The notes: generated by a model from the sequence alone, not told the origin. Positions 27,352-36,928 are shown, numbered from the stretch's first letter. The stretch is DNA of 52,007 nt from Paenibacillus rigui (GCF_002234615.1 NZ_NMQW01000062.1:1-52007); one strand, 5' to 3'. Program-made: numbers and translations.

Positions 27352-28995
27352 TTAATCCTCTCCGCTTTTTGGCGGTTCGGGCAAGGTGTGAAGCCGGTAG
27401 TGGTTGGGCGATTGTCCCATGCATTTTTTGAAGACCCGGCTGAAATATTTTTCGTCTTCATAGCCGACCATTTCGGCAACCTGCACGATCTTGAGGTGGG
27501 GATTCATTAACAGCACCTTGGCCTTTTCCATGCGGAGCCGAATGACATAGTCAATGATGGTCTCATGGAACTCCTGTTTAAATTTGCGGGAAATATAATC
27601 ACGGTTGAGATGGAACATATCGGACAGCTCCTGAAGCGAGATATCCTGCGTATAGTGAAGCTTCAAATAGCGTACGATTTCGTGTATGACGTTACGACTC
27701 TTGCTGTGCGGGGCCTTCAGGTATTGAGACAAGCGGAGCAGGTCGTTCAACAGCTCTTTTTGCCAAATGTGGAACGAAAATTCGCCTTTGCCGTCAAGCG
27801 GGAGGCCTAGTTCCGGATGCATGAGCTGTCCCTCGTTGCTGACCGACGGATCGGCGGTTTCCATCCAACGGGTTCTCAGAATCCGGTATTCGTCGCGCCA
27901 CATGTCGAATTGCTCGGCCGTAATGCTATCCAGTGTGGAAAGAGAGGCAAACCACGTCTGGATCACATTCCGGATCTGGACCGCACTTCCGCTAAGCAGG
28001 GCGAATCGGATTTCCTCGCCAAAGTTGCCAAATCCTAAGGTGGTAACCAGCGGAAGAACATCACACTCACGAAATTCGTGAATCGAAGTGGCGGTATCCA
28101 GCAGATTGCGGCAGCGCAGCGCGATTTGGGCCTGCGTATAGGCTTTTTGAAGCGTAGAAGGGAATGAATGCTCTTCGCTGATGCCAACGTTCATTCGCAT
28201 GGAATATTGAGGCTCCATACGCGCCGATATTTGCTTGACCAATGAGGACGAGGCGACCGTGCTATTCCATAACAGCAGAATCACTTCTTCTCTGCGACTG
28301 ACGCTGCGGAATGCGATTCCGTTGTCCGAGTCGTGCAAAACGGCGTTGCAGGCATCTGCGAATAGATTCAAAAATGAATCCGTATCGACTGGCACATGGA
28401 ACGTGTCGGATGCTGCCGACAGCTTCAAGTCGAGAACGCCGACACGAACGTTTTTGATGCCAACGAACTGCGGAAATTCCTGCATCAATGGTCCCCAAAC
28501 CGTGTTGAAAAAATCCTTCTCAGCATCCGAAAGCAGCTTGGACAGCAGTTTCTCTTGTACGAGCCGTTTGACCTCCTGGCTGGCCGGATGGGCCTCAAGC
28601 TGCATGGTTTGTCTGTGGCTGGTTTCTTCTGCGGAGCGGATCGCCTTTTCCGCCGCAGCCTGCAGCTGCAGCCGGTCAATGGGCTTGAGCAGGTAATCGA
28701 TTCCGCCATACTTCACCGTTGTACGAGCATATTCGAAATCACTATAGCCGCTGATGATGATTTTTTTGCAGGCGGGCGCATGCGTATCCATCCATTTCAT
28801 GAGGTCGAGCCCGGTTGTGACCGGCATCATGATATCCATGATTACAATTTGCGGCCTTTCCGTTTGGATCAGCTTCATTGCCTCAGTTCCATTATCCGCC
28901 TCAAGGATGGTTTCGATCCCCAACTCCCTCCAATGGATGAGCTTGCGGACGGTTCTTCGAACAGGGCTCTCGTCGTCAACGATCAGCATTTTCAT
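27352..28995 (-). CDS. Response regulator, YesN type (REC + AraC HTH)
   Basis: 547 residues. The receiver domain is at 1-120 with acidic pocket DDE, phospho-Asp in IMDIMMP (about 54) and the conserved Lys in YLLKPID. A linker or sensor segment of about 300 residues follows, and the end (about 440-540) is an AraC/XylS HTH pair (ISLQELSDMFHLNRDYISRKFK; KIVQVAEMVGYEDEKYFSRVFKK, then MGQSPNHYR). Its start overlaps the end of the sensor kinase gene by 20 bases, so the two are translationally coupled, and GAAGGGG precedes the ATG. YesN-type regulators usually activate the adjacent polysaccharide-derived sugar importer, here the divergent ABC operon from 30963. Confidence 0.9.
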   Translation of the reverse strand: MKMLIVDDESPVRRTVRKLIHWRELGIETILEADNGTEAMKLIQTERPQIVIMDIMMPVTTGLDLMKWMDTHAPACKKIIISGYSDFEYARTTVKYGGIDYLLKPIDRLQLQAAAEKAIRSAEETSHRQTMQLEAHPASQEVKRLVQEKLLSKLLSDAEKDFFNTVWGPLMQEFPQFVGIKNVRVGVLDLKLSAASDTFHVPVDTDSFLNLFADACNAVLHDSDNGIAFRSVSRREEVILLLWNSTVASSSLVKQISARMEPQYSMRMNVGISEEHSFPSTLQKAYTQAQIALRCRNLLDTATSIHEFRECDVLPLVTTLGFGNFGEEIRFALLSGSAVQIRNVIQTWFASLSTLDSITAEQFDMWRDEYRILRTRWMETADPSVSNEGQLMHPELGLPLDGKGEFSFHIWQKELLNDLLRLSQYLKAPHSKSRNVIHEIVRYLKLHYTQDISLQELSDMFHLNRDYISRKFKQEFHETIIDYVIRLRMEKAKVLLMNPHLKIVQVAEMVGYEDEKYFSRVFKKCMGQSPNHYRLHTLPEPPKSGED

Positions 28996-30787
28996 GGATG
29001 GTGTCCCCTTCTTGTTGAAGTATAGGAAGAATGATGGTTACTTGAAAGCCATGCGGGCTCATGGTGTCGAGCAGCATACATCCCTGAACTCCGTAATAAA
29101 GCATCAGGCGAAGCTGCACGTTGGTCAGTCCAATTCCTTCCGCCTCGTCGACCGCAGGGGAGTCGGGTTTTGCCAATTGCTGTCGAAGCTTGAGAAGCTG
29201 CTCCTCTGCGACCCCTTTTCCATTGTCCTCGACTAATATATACAGCAGCCCGTCCTGGAGCCGAGTTTGAATCCGCAGCTTTGCGGCGCCCTGGGTATGG
29301 TGAAAACCGTGCTTGAAGAAGTTTTCGACGAGCGGCTGAATGATCATTTTGGGTATCGGCAGAGAGGTTGTATCCGGCTCCAGCTCCAGCTCGATCTGAA
29401 GCTTCTCCTCAAAACGCTGCTGCTGAAGCTGCAAATACCCCGTGACATAATTGATTTCCGCCGAGAGCGGAACAATCGTATGCTTCGTATCCATGCTGTA
29501 ATGCAGCATTTGTCCAAGAGAGGATACCAGTGTATAGACCTCGGGAGCGTTATGGTCCAGCGCGGAGGCCCCGATGGATTGAAGCGCATTATGCAAGAAG
29601 TGCGGATTCATTTGCGCTTGAAGCATTTTCAATTGATACGTTTTGGTCGCCAGATCGAGCTTATATTTGTTGACAATCAAGTCGTTGATCGTATACATCA
29701 TCTCTTGAAAGCGGTGGGCTAATATCCCGAATTCATCGCTTCTTTCGACCAATATGGGCTCGTTCAACTGACCGGCCTGAATTTTGTTCATGCTTCGGAT
29801 CAGGTTTTTTAGCGGAGACGTCAATCGAAAGGAAACAATCACAACGGCTATCATCACCAGCATAAGTAAAACTGCCGATACGGTGGCGTTTGTGAACGTT
29901 AGCTCCCTTCTCCGCTCATACATGTAGTGTGCCGGAACTTGCTTGACGATGGTCCAATCCAGATAGGACTCTGATAGCTTTGTGTAGACGATGACTCCTT
30001 GAAAATGAAGGTCATCCCACTTGAAGCTGCCGGCCTCGTTGCCTTGCGTCAGTAGTGCGACCCACGATTCATTCAGCGGCCGGCCGATTAGCTCGTCGTT
30101 CGAGGCGAATACCACCACGCCGGCTTTGTCGAGAATAAAAAAATGGTCACGGTCCTTATCGTACAAATCGGAGCTTAATTGCTGCAATGCGTCCAATTTA
30201 ACATCGATGGCCAGAAAACCGGTCGCTTCCTGGCTCGGGACATTAAACAAAGGTCGATATAGGGAGAACACCGGGTAGGAGGTAGAGGGGAACGGGGCAA
30301 TCCCATAATTGCTTGACGGGTGCGTGGAAAAAAGAATGGCCGAATAGGGTTTGACGAATGAGGCGGTTGGCCGTGTGATCGCTGATGTCCCATAATAATA
30401 TTTCTGCTCTGCATATAAATACGCGCGGTTGTCTCCGTTTAGAGAAAGCAGTACTTGGTATACGTGTTTAACCGACTGGGAAATCTCCTGCAAGGTGGTG
30501 TATATATACGGTTTGTCATCCTCCGAAGCCGTTCCGTTTGTCAGAATATCGTTCATTTTGGTTTGGTAATAAACAGACAGTGAAGCATGATTAATTGAGT
30601 CCAAATAAGTGGCAATATTCTGTTTCCCTTCCGACAGAAGTCGGATGTTTTCCTCCATCGTCTGCTCGTCAATCATTTTTGTCGTGAAAAAATTCGTCAG
30701 CAAAATCGATATGGAAATAGGCAAAATGACGGCTGCAGACATCAGCGCGATTAACTGCCTGCGAATGCTTACTTTGATAAACCGCAT
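28976..30787 (-). CDS. Sensor histidine kinase, YesM type
   Basis: 603 residues. There is an N-terminal helix (about 13-33), an extracytoplasmic dCache-like sensor (about 35-290), a second helix (VSAVLLMLVMIAVVIVSF), HAMP (SPLKNLIRSMNKIQAGQLNEP), then the His-kinase domain with LQAQMNPHFLHNALQSIG, where the His after NP is the phosphorylation site. A HATPase domain follows (ENFFKHGF, VEDNGKGV, GIGLTNVQLRL). AAGGAGGTG lies 7 bases before the ATG at 30787. It is the partner of the overlapping YesN-like gene, and by family analogy senses an extracellular oligosaccharide or its binding protein. Confidence 0.9.
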   Translation of the reverse strand: MRFIKVSIRRQLIALMSAAVILPISISILLTNFFTTKMIDEQTMEENIRLLSEGKQNIATYLDSINHASLSVYYQTKMNDILTNGTASEDDKPYIYTTLQEISQSVKHVYQVLLSLNGDNRAYLYAEQKYYYGTSAITRPTASFVKPYSAILFSTHPSSNYGIAPFPSTSYPVFSLYRPLFNVPSQEATGFLAIDVKLDALQQLSSDLYDKDRDHFFILDKAGVVVFASNDELIGRPLNESWVALLTQGNEAGSFKWDDLHFQGVIVYTKLSESYLDWTIVKQVPAHYMYERRRELTFTNATVSAVLLMLVMIAVVIVSFRLTSPLKNLIRSMNKIQAGQLNEPILVERSDEFGILAHRFQEMMYTINDLIVNKYKLDLATKTYQLKMLQAQMNPHFLHNALQSIGASALDHNAPEVYTLVSSLGQMLHYSMDTKHTIVPLSAEINYVTGYLQLQQQRFEEKLQIELELEPDTTSLPIPKMIIQPLVENFFKHGFHHTQGAAKLRIQTRLQDGLLYILVEDNGKGVAEEQLLKLRQQLAKPDSPAVDEAEGIGLTNVQLRLMLYYGVQGCMLLDTMSPHGFQVTIILPILQQEGDTIHENADR

Positions 30788-30820
30788 CAATTACACCTCC
30801 TTGCACAAAGATGACTATTA

Positions 30821-30844
30821 TGTGAGATTACGTGACACATCACA
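30821..30844. promoter_or_regulatory. Dyad in the YesM/ABC divergent promoter region
   Basis: TGTGA (30821-30825) and TCACA (30840-30844), 14 bases apart, between the divergent kinase and importer genes. It also contains GTGACAC. It could bind the YesN-like regulator or a CRP-like protein; evidence is the dyad alone. Confidence 0.3.
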
Positions 30845-30962
30845 CCTGAATATTATCGAAAAAGATCATAATTGTCCACTGTCCCGGTCGAGTCTATCCA
30901 TTTTTACAAGCCTGATTTACCTCTATACTGAAGATCAGAAGGGAAAGGGGAGAAAATCTTAC

Positions 30963-31844
30963 ATGAGAAAATGGCTGTTTAAGGAGTGGTTGCAGCAAGG
31001 GATTTTCGTGGGCCCGGCACTGTTTGTTTATTTGGGTGTGACGATTATTCCGTTCGTGCTTGGTATCATGTATTCCTTTACGGATTGGAACGGAATCTCC
31101 AACCACATCCAATGGGTAGGCCTCCGTAATTTCAGCGAAATACTCTTTCACGACCCCCATTTCGTGCAGTCGTTCTGGTTTACGTGCCGATATGCGATCG
31201 TTGTCGTTATCATCAGCAATGTGCTTGGCTTTATGCTGGCCTATTTTTTAACCAAACCGCTAAAAGCAAAAAATTGGCTGCGCACGGTGTTTTTTATGCC
31301 CCATGTTATGGGTGGGGTGCTGCTCGGATTCGTCTGGCAATTCGTTTTTATGCAAGGTTTCTCGGCAATCGGAGAAGTAATCCCCATCGATTTTTTCAAA
31401 TACTCCTGGCTTGGGACTCCGACTACGTCGTTTTGGGCGCTTGTTATCGTCAGCGTATGGCATAGCGCGGGGTATCTCATGGTCATTTACATTGCCGGGC
31501 TGACCAATATGCCAAGCGAGCTGCTGGAGGCAGCGGCGATAGACGGGGCAACGGCCTGGCAGACGCTTTGGCGCATCATTGTTCCGCTCGTTATGCCTTC
31601 TGTGGTGATCTGCTTGTTTTTGAGCATTTCGTGGAATCTGAAATCGTTTGATCTCAATATATCCCTGACGCACGGGGGGCCCTTCCGGTCCAGCGAATCG
31701 GCGGCAATGGATATTTATTTCGAAGCATTCCAGAATAACCATTATGGGTTAGGGGCGGCAAAATCATTTCTCTTCTTTGTTGTGATCAGCGTCGTTACCC
31801 TTACGCAAGTGATATTGACCAAGAAACGGGAGGTGGAAATGTGA
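30963..31844 (+). CDS. Carbohydrate ABC transporter permease (MalF/LplB type)
   Basis: A 293-residue membrane subunit with six helices, beginning WLQQGIFVGPALFVYLGVTIIPFVLGIMYSF. The EAA loop is ELLEAAAIDGATAWQTLWRIIVPLVMP (about 195-220), which contacts the ATPase. GGGGAG lies upstream of the ATG at 30963; a longer open frame to 30609 is unsupported and overlaps the divergent kinase gene. The gene overlaps the next permease by four bases (GTGA). No ATPase is encoded here, as is common for CUT1 importers that share a MsmX-type ATPase. Confidence 0.9.
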   Translation: MRKWLFKEWLQQGIFVGPALFVYLGVTIIPFVLGIMYSFTDWNGISNHIQWVGLRNFSEILFHDPHFVQSFWFTCRYAIVVVIISNVLGFMLAYFLTKPLKAKNWLRTVFFMPHVMGGVLLGFVWQFVFMQGFSAIGEVIPIDFFKYSWLGTPTTSFWALVIVSVWHSAGYLMVIYIAGLTNMPSELLEAAAIDGATAWQTLWRIIVPLVMPSVVICLFLSISWNLKSFDLNISLTHGGPFRSSESAAMDIYFEAFQNNHYGLGAAKSFLFFVVISVVTLTQVILTKKREVEM

Positions 31845-32677
31845 GAACGGGCAAAGCGTATTCATTCCAAATGGTTGTGTTGGGAGCGGGCCTCATCGTT
31901 CTCGCACTCTTGTTTTTATCCCCTTTTTATTTCGTATTTGCCAATTCCGTGAAAAGCATCGAGGACATCCAGCTCCATACGGCAAGCCTGCCGACCAAGC
32001 TCGAGTGGGTCAACTACGGCCGGGCCTGGGACGTCCTTCATTTTTCCCGGGCGCTCAGCAATTCATTTCTGATCACGGTTCTTTCCGTAACGTCCATGGT
32101 CATCCTGTCCTCCATGGCAGCCTATCGTCTCGTCCGCCGTCCAACTAGAGGCAACAAATTTATCTTTCTTTTGTTTGTTACCGCAATGATCATTCCGTTT
32201 CAAACCCTCATGATTCCGCTTGTCAAGGTAGGAAGATGGGCCGGTCTCTTGAATCATTTGCTGGGCATTGTTGTCCTATATTCCGGACTGGGGGTTTCTT
32301 TATGTATTTTCCTGTATCATGGGTTTATCAAATCGATTCCGCAGGGAATCGAGGAAGCGGCTGCCGTAGACGGATGCAATCCTTACAGCCTGTTCTGGAG
32401 AATTGTTTTCCCGCTGCTGAAGCCGATGACGGTAACGATTATCGTTCTGCAGTGCCTGTGGATCTGGAATGACTTTTTGCTGCCGATGCTCGTTCTGCAA
32501 AAGCCTGATCTCCAAACGATTCAGCTGGCGATCAATTCCTTATTCGGCCAGTATGTGAAACAATGGGATCTGGCTCTGCCTGCGCTGGTCATTACCATCA
32601 TACCATCTATGGCATTGTTCCTTGCTTTACAGAAGCATGTCATCGATGGAGTCGCGGCCGGAGCGGTGAAAGGGTAG
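31841..32677 (+). CDS. Carbohydrate ABC transporter permease (MalG type)
   Basis: 278 residues from GTG at 31841 (GGAGGTGG upstream), translationally coupled to the first permease. Six predicted helices, starting with VVLGAGLIVLALLFLSPFYFVFANSV. The EAA loop is GIEEAAAVDGCNPYSLFWRIVFPLLKP. With the previous gene it forms the membrane channel of a CUT1-type sugar importer. Confidence 0.9.
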   Translation: MRTGKAYSFQMVVLGAGLIVLALLFLSPFYFVFANSVKSIEDIQLHTASLPTKLEWVNYGRAWDVLHFSRALSNSFLITVLSVTSMVILSSMAAYRLVRRPTRGNKFIFLLFVTAMIIPFQTLMIPLVKVGRWAGLLNHLLGIVVLYSGLGVSLCIFLYHGFIKSIPQGIEEAAAVDGCNPYSLFWRIVFPLLKPMTVTIIVLQCLWIWNDFLLPMLVLQKPDLQTIQLAINSLFGQYVKQWDLALPALVITIIPSMALFLALQKHVIDGVAAGAVKG

Positions 32678-32820
32678 GTCACGTCATGTTCATGTTAAAT
32701 ATCGCGGCGAAAATGGCGGATTTGTCCTCCTAAATAGTCGTAACAATGAGTGTTGGCCTAAAACGACAAGGTTTACTATTAATTGTGTGAGGATACATAA
32801 CATTAATGGGAGGATGACTT

Positions 32821-34122
32821 ATGAAACGGTATTTACCTATGGTAGTAACGCTCGCTATGTTTGCTTCGGTACTGGCTGGTTGCGGGGGAGGCAAAGAGTC
32901 GGACAAGTCCGGAAGTTCTTCAGGCGCTGCGTCCGGAGGCTCATCTTCGAAGAATGCAACGCTCAAAATCTTCACCTCCAAAGTTGAGTTGTCTGAACAA
33001 TTCAACCGTCTGAAAACGGATTACGAAAAAGAGCACCCGGGGGTCAAGCTTCAGATCGAATGGATCACGAGCGAAAATTACGATACCCAATTAAAGGCTA
33101 AGTTCGCTTCTGGAGAAATGCCGGATATTTTCAATAACGTAGGCTTTAGCCAAAAGGATGTGTGGCTTGAGCACATGGAGGATTTGTCGGATCAGCCGTG
33201 GGTGAAGGATGAGCTTCCGATTGCGAAGGACCCGATGACCAAGGACGGCAAAATCTACGGCATGCCGATGAATCTTGAAAGTCTGGGCATTATCTACAAT
33301 AAAGATCTCTTTACCAAGGCTGGTATTACCGATATCCCGAAAACATACACGGAATTGAAAACAGTCGTTGATAAGCTGAATGCCGCTAAAATTCAGCCTT
33401 TTGTTACCAGTTATCAAACCTGGTTTGGACTGGGCTATCATTTCATGAATAATGCGTTTGCGAAGCAGCCGGATCCAAATGCATTTATCGACGGATTGAA
33501 TAAAGGAACGGAAACCATCACAACCAACAAGATTTTCGAGGATTGGGTCAAGCTGTTTGATTTGTTCGTTCAAAATGGGGATCCTAAACCGTTGTCGGTT
33601 GACCGGGATACCGGATTTAGTGAATTCGGTGCGGGCAAAGCGGCGATGATTATGAGCGGTAACTATCTGGAAGCACCGCTTAAGCAGATGAAGTCGACGG
33701 TGAATGCGGGGGTTATGCCGATTCCGCTAAACGATGATGCGGCACTTAACGACAAGATTTTTGTCAGCCCGCCGACGAATTGGGTCGTTTACAAAGATTC
33801 TCCGGTGAAAGAACAAGCAAAAGAATTTTTGAACTGGCTGGTAACGAGCAAAACAGGTCAGCATTACATTACCGAGGAGTTCCAGTTCATTCCGGCGTTC
33901 CAATCGATCAAGGTCAGCGACGGCGTGATGGGGCCGCTTAGCCAGGATACCTTATCGTATGTAAAGCAAGGAAAAGTGCTTGGCTGGTATTTCTCCAAAT
34001 TCCCTGCCGGAGCCGGACAGCAATTCGGTTCAGCGATGCAAAAGCATATCGCCGGCAATATTGACGGCAAGCAGATGCTGGAGGAAATTCAAGCGGCATG
34101 GAACAGTACCAAAGCGAAATAA
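32821..34122 (+). CDS. Extracellular solute-binding lipoprotein (family 1, sugar)
   Basis: 433 residues. The lipoprotein signal ends in LAGCGGG, a Ser/Gly linker follows, then a family 1 solute-binding fold (TLKIFTSKVELSEQFNRL; GKIYGMPMNLESLGIIYNKDLF; KAAMIMSGNYLEA). GGGAGG precedes the ATG. It delivers ligand to the two upstream permeases; the 143-base gap before it may carry its own promoter, as binding proteins are usually made in excess. The downstream oxidoreductase and isomerase point to a sugar or cyclitol ligand. Confidence 0.9.
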   Translation: MKRYLPMVVTLAMFASVLAGCGGGKESDKSGSSSGAASGGSSSKNATLKIFTSKVELSEQFNRLKTDYEKEHPGVKLQIEWITSENYDTQLKAKFASGEMPDIFNNVGFSQKDVWLEHMEDLSDQPWVKDELPIAKDPMTKDGKIYGMPMNLESLGIIYNKDLFTKAGITDIPKTYTELKTVVDKLNAAKIQPFVTSYQTWFGLGYHFMNNAFAKQPDPNAFIDGLNKGTETITTNKIFEDWVKLFDLFVQNGDPKPLSVDRDTGFSEFGAGKAAMIMSGNYLEAPLKQMKSTVNAGVMPIPLNDDAALNDKIFVSPPTNWVVYKDSPVKEQAKEFLNWLVTSKTGQHYITEEFQFIPAFQSIKVSDGVMGPLSQDTLSYVKQGKVLGWYFSKFPAGAGQQFGSAMQKHIAGNIDGKQMLEEIQAAWNSTKAK

Positions 34123-34191
34123 AGATCAAAGCACAGAGCGTGTATCCTGACGCAATCGGGGTACACGCAGGTGTACGGGGAGGAACGCGAA

Positions 34192-35292
34192 GTGGACAAA
34201 GTAAAAGTGGGCATAATTGGTTGCGGTACGATTAGCCCGATCTATTTTGAAGCGGGACAAAAGTTCGACATTCTGGACATTGTGGCGTGCGCGGATCTCG
34301 ATTTTGCGAGAGCGCAGGAAAGGGCGGAGCAATACGGTGTCAAAGCCTGCACGGTAGACGAGCTGCTCGCTGACAAGGAGATTGAAATAGTCATCAACCT
34401 GACGATTCCGAAGGCGCACGCAGACATTCACCAGAAAGTGCTGCAAGCCGGCAAGCATTCGTATGGGGAGAAGCCGCTTGCGGTGAGCCTGGAGGATGGG
34501 CGCAAGGTCCTTTCCTTGGCGAAGGAGAAACAGCTACGCGTCGGAGGGGCGCCGGATACGTTCCTGGGTGGAGGCATTCAGACGGCTCGCAAATTGATTG
34601 ATGACGGATGGATTGGCAGCCCGGTAGGCGCGACGGCATTCCTGGTTAGTCCAGGTCCTGAAAGCTGGCATCCTAATCCAGGCTTCCTTTACGAAGAGGG
34701 CGCCGGTCCCCTGTTCGACATGGGCCCCTATTACTTGACAGCACTTGTAAACTTGCTCGGTCCGATTCACCGTGTGACGGGATCGGCGCGGATTACGCGG
34801 CCCGAGAGGATCGTCACGAATCCTGCTAACTACGGCGCAAAAATTCCGGTCGAGACGCCTACCCATATCGCAGGTGTGTTAGACTTCGAGTCCGGCGCCG
34901 TCGGCACGCTGATCACCAGCTTCGACGTCTGGGGCTCGGAGCTGCCGAATATTGAAATCTATGGGACGTTGGGCACGTTGTCCGTGCCGCATCCGAATTT
35001 TTTTGGCGGAAGCGTGAAGGTGAAGCGGTATAACCAGTCCGAGTTTATGGAAGTCCCGTTGACGCACGGTTTTACGGAGAACAGCAGAGGGCTTGGCGTC
35101 ATGGATATGGCCTATGCCATCCGCAATGGCAGACCGCATCGGGCAAACGGCGAGCTCTGCTACCATGTGCTTGAAACCATGCACGGGCTGCTGCACGCTT
35201 CACGGGAAGGCAAACATTACTTGCTGGAAAGCACTTGTGAGCAGCCGGAGGCACTTCCGACCGATCTGCCTGCACATGCACTGAATGGATAG
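34192..35292 (+). CDS. Gfo/Idh/MocA-family NAD(P)-dependent oxidoreductase
   Basis: 366 residues. The Rossmann fold opens with VKVGIIGCGTISPIYFE, the substrate/cofactor motif is YGEKPLAVSLEDG (about 95), and the C-terminal alpha/beta domain includes GAGPLFDMGPYYLTALVNLLG with a likely catalytic region. I chose GTG at 34192 because GGGGAGG ends 8 bases before it; the frame opens earlier at 34171. These enzymes oxidise sugars, sugar acids or inositols. Immediately followed by a TIM-barrel isomerase (36 bases), a common pairing in catabolism of unusual sugars such as inositol isomers or 3-keto-glycosides. Confidence 0.9.
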   Translation: MDKVKVGIIGCGTISPIYFEAGQKFDILDIVACADLDFARAQERAEQYGVKACTVDELLADKEIEIVINLTIPKAHADIHQKVLQAGKHSYGEKPLAVSLEDGRKVLSLAKEKQLRVGGAPDTFLGGGIQTARKLIDDGWIGSPVGATAFLVSPGPESWHPNPGFLYEEGAGPLFDMGPYYLTALVNLLGPIHRVTGSARITRPERIVTNPANYGAKIPVETPTHIAGVLDFESGAVGTLITSFDVWGSELPNIEIYGTLGTLSVPHPNFFGGSVKVKRYNQSEFMEVPLTHGFTENSRGLGVMDMAYAIRNGRPHRANGELCYHVLETMHGLLHASREGKHYLLESTCEQPEALPTDLPAHALNG

Positions 35293-35328
35293 ATTTTCAC
35301 GAGATTGAACTTAAGGGGGAAACAAAAC

Positions 35329-36177
35329 ATGAGTTTGGATTTTGGACTTCAACTGTATTCCGTACGGGATGAACTGGCAAAGGATTACGTCGGCACGCTT
35401 GAAAAGGTAGCCAGCATCGGATATCGCAACGTCGAGCTGGCCTTTCATCAAGCCGATCAGACTTTAAACGTTGGCGGGATGACGCCGGCGCAATTAAGAG
35501 AAACGATGGACAGACTCGGCTTGAGGGTCGTATCGGCGCATATGGACCCGATGGACAAATTCGACTGGGACAAGGTCATTGCCTTCAATAAAGAACTGGG
35601 CAACACCTCTATCGGCAAAGGCATCGCCTTCTACCGCAATAAGCAGGATGTGCTCGACATCTGCTCTAACCTGAACCGGTACGGCGAAATTTGCAAGAAG
35701 AACGGCATGCAGTTCTATTATCATAATCATTTTCAGGAGTTTCAAAAGTTTGATGACCAGTACGTGCTTGATATTCTGCTGGACAATACGGATTCGGAAT
35801 TGGTCAAAATCGAGCTCGACATCTACTGGGCGCTGCGCGGTGGTGTCGATCCGATAAATTGGCTCAAACAAATGGGCGGGCGCTGCGACCTCGTTCATCT
35901 CAAGGATTTCCCCAAAGGCAGCGAAGAACCTCTGAATACATTCGAGGTCATGGGGCCGGACGCGGAAATCGACTATAACCGCTTCTTGGAGTTCAAGAAG
36001 CCGGAGAACTTCTCCGAAATCGGCGAAGGGATCTTTGATGTATCTCGTATCGTGGAGGAAGTGCGGAAGCTTGGCTATGCCAAGTACATTTTTGTGGAGC
36101 AGGACCTTACGACCAAAAATCAACTGGAGAGCGTTACTATCAGCTATCAGAATTTCTCCAAGCATTTCTCTAAATAA
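35329..36177 (+). CDS. Sugar phosphate isomerase/epimerase (AP endonuclease 2-like TIM barrel)
   Basis: 282 residues from ATG 35329 behind AAGGGGG. The xylose-isomerase-like barrel shows FGLQLYSVRDEL, VVSAHMDPMD, FYYHNHFQEFQKFD, VKIELDIYWALRGGVDP, CDLVHLKDFPKG and YIFVEQD, with metal-ligand Glu, His and Asp in the usual strands. Last gene of the importer/dehydrogenase operon, followed at once by a strong terminator. It probably isomerises or dehydrates the product of the upstream dehydrogenase; the exact substrate cannot be read from sequence. Confidence 0.9.
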   Translation: MSLDFGLQLYSVRDELAKDYVGTLEKVASIGYRNVELAFHQADQTLNVGGMTPAQLRETMDRLGLRVVSAHMDPMDKFDWDKVIAFNKELGNTSIGKGIAFYRNKQDVLDICSNLNRYGEICKKNGMQFYYHNHFQEFQKFDDQYVLDILLDNTDSELVKIELDIYWALRGGVDPINWLKQMGGRCDLVHLKDFPKGSEEPLNTFEVMGPDAEIDYNRFLEFKKPENFSEIGEGIFDVSRIVEEVRKLGYAKYIFVEQDLTTKNQLESVTISYQNFSKHFSK

Positions 36178-36187
36178 ACCTAGTATG

Positions 36188-36222
36188 AAAAAGCGACAAG
36201 GAACGAATCCTTGTCGCTTTTT
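36188..36222. terminator. Strong bidirectional terminator
   Basis: AAAAAGCGACAAGGA (36188-36202), loop ACGAA, TCCTTGTCGCTTTTT (36208-36222): a perfect 15-base stem with A and T runs. It ends the sugar importer operon on the plus strand and the SLH remnant gene on the minus strand. Confidence 0.92.
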
Positions 36223-36273
36223 CATCTCCAACAGTACACTTGGAGACGGCACTTTTTGTTGCGATCCGGTATG

Positions 36274-36855
36274 CTAATTGATCAGTTTACCGTTTTGTAA
36301 TAAGGAGTATAAAACCATAGCTGCAGCCTCACGCGTTGTCGGGTCCGTCGGAAGGAAATAGGTGGAGCCTTTAAGCTCAACTCCGGACATCAATCCGCTC
36401 TCAGTGACCTTTTGAATACTATCCGCTGCGTAAGGCGCAAAGCCCGTTGCATCCGTATAAGGCACATGGACCGAACCGGACTTCTTCGCGATATGAAGTA
36501 GATCGACGGCTCTTGCCAGCATAACCGTCAAGTCTTGGCGGCTAATGTTAGCCTGAGGAGCAAAGCCCTCCGCATCGACGCCGTCTACAAGACCTGCTTC
36601 ATAGGCTGCCGCTAGTTTGTTGAGGCTGTAAACGATTGTAAAGACACCAAAAAGAGCCCGCCACCAGAGCATCGAATGAATGCCGAGAAGTGGAAGCAAA
36701 AAGGGTCTACCCTTATGCAGCATTCTGCAACGGGAGGCCCCTTTCACAAAGATCGTTACTTCAAAACGATTCGATACGGATTGGCAGCCGCACCACACTC
36801 TCACCAATCTTGTGCCAAAACGCAGCTTTTCAATGTTGATATGCGTGTTGTCCAA
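36274..36855 (-). pseudogene. Broken SLH protein C-terminus fused to a LytS-type kinase fragment
   Basis: The last ~130 residues are SLH motifs: AAAYEAGLVDGVDAEGFAPQANISRQDLTVMLARAV, a DATGFAPYAADSI segment, then FLPTDPTTREAAAMVLYSLL. The first ~50 residues are unrelated: THINIEKLRFGTRL matches the histidine-kinase segment AYINIEKARFGPRL of the LytS-type kinase encoded at 42356-43588, after which the frame is scrambled. There is no signal peptide, no first SLH motif and no ectodomain. It therefore looks like a deletion junction between a kinase gene and an SLH gene. No ribosome site at the frame's start. Confidence 0.65.
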
Positions 36856-36875
36856 ACCACCAGCACCTTTTATTC

Positions 36876-36916
36876 AAAAACAAGGCTGCCTTGAATTTGA
36901 CTTCAAAGCAGCCTTG
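36876..36916 (-). terminator. Terminator of the cadherin/InlB-repeat SLH gene
   Basis: On the minus strand CAAGGCTGC and GCAGCCTTG (36881-36916), extended inward by TTTGAA/TTCAAG with one G-U pair, then TTTTT. It starts 13 bases after the stop at 36929. Confidence 0.88.
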
Positions 36917-36928
36917 CAAGAGGTCCAT

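Noticed and set aside
30821-30844. CRP-like site TGTGA-N14-TCACA as proof of cAMP control
   Set aside because: The spacing is wider than the usual CRP site (N6), and cAMP-CRP control is not typical in this group; kept only as a weak dyad.
30609-30962. N-terminal extension of the sugar permease to 30609
   Set aside because: It would overlap the divergent kinase gene by about 180 bases, and GGGGAG lies just before the ATG at 30963, where the normal permease N-terminus begins.
35494-36252. 252-residue minus-strand frame over the isomerase gene
   Set aside because: It is antisense to a well-conserved TIM-barrel gene, has no ribosome site and no known motif.
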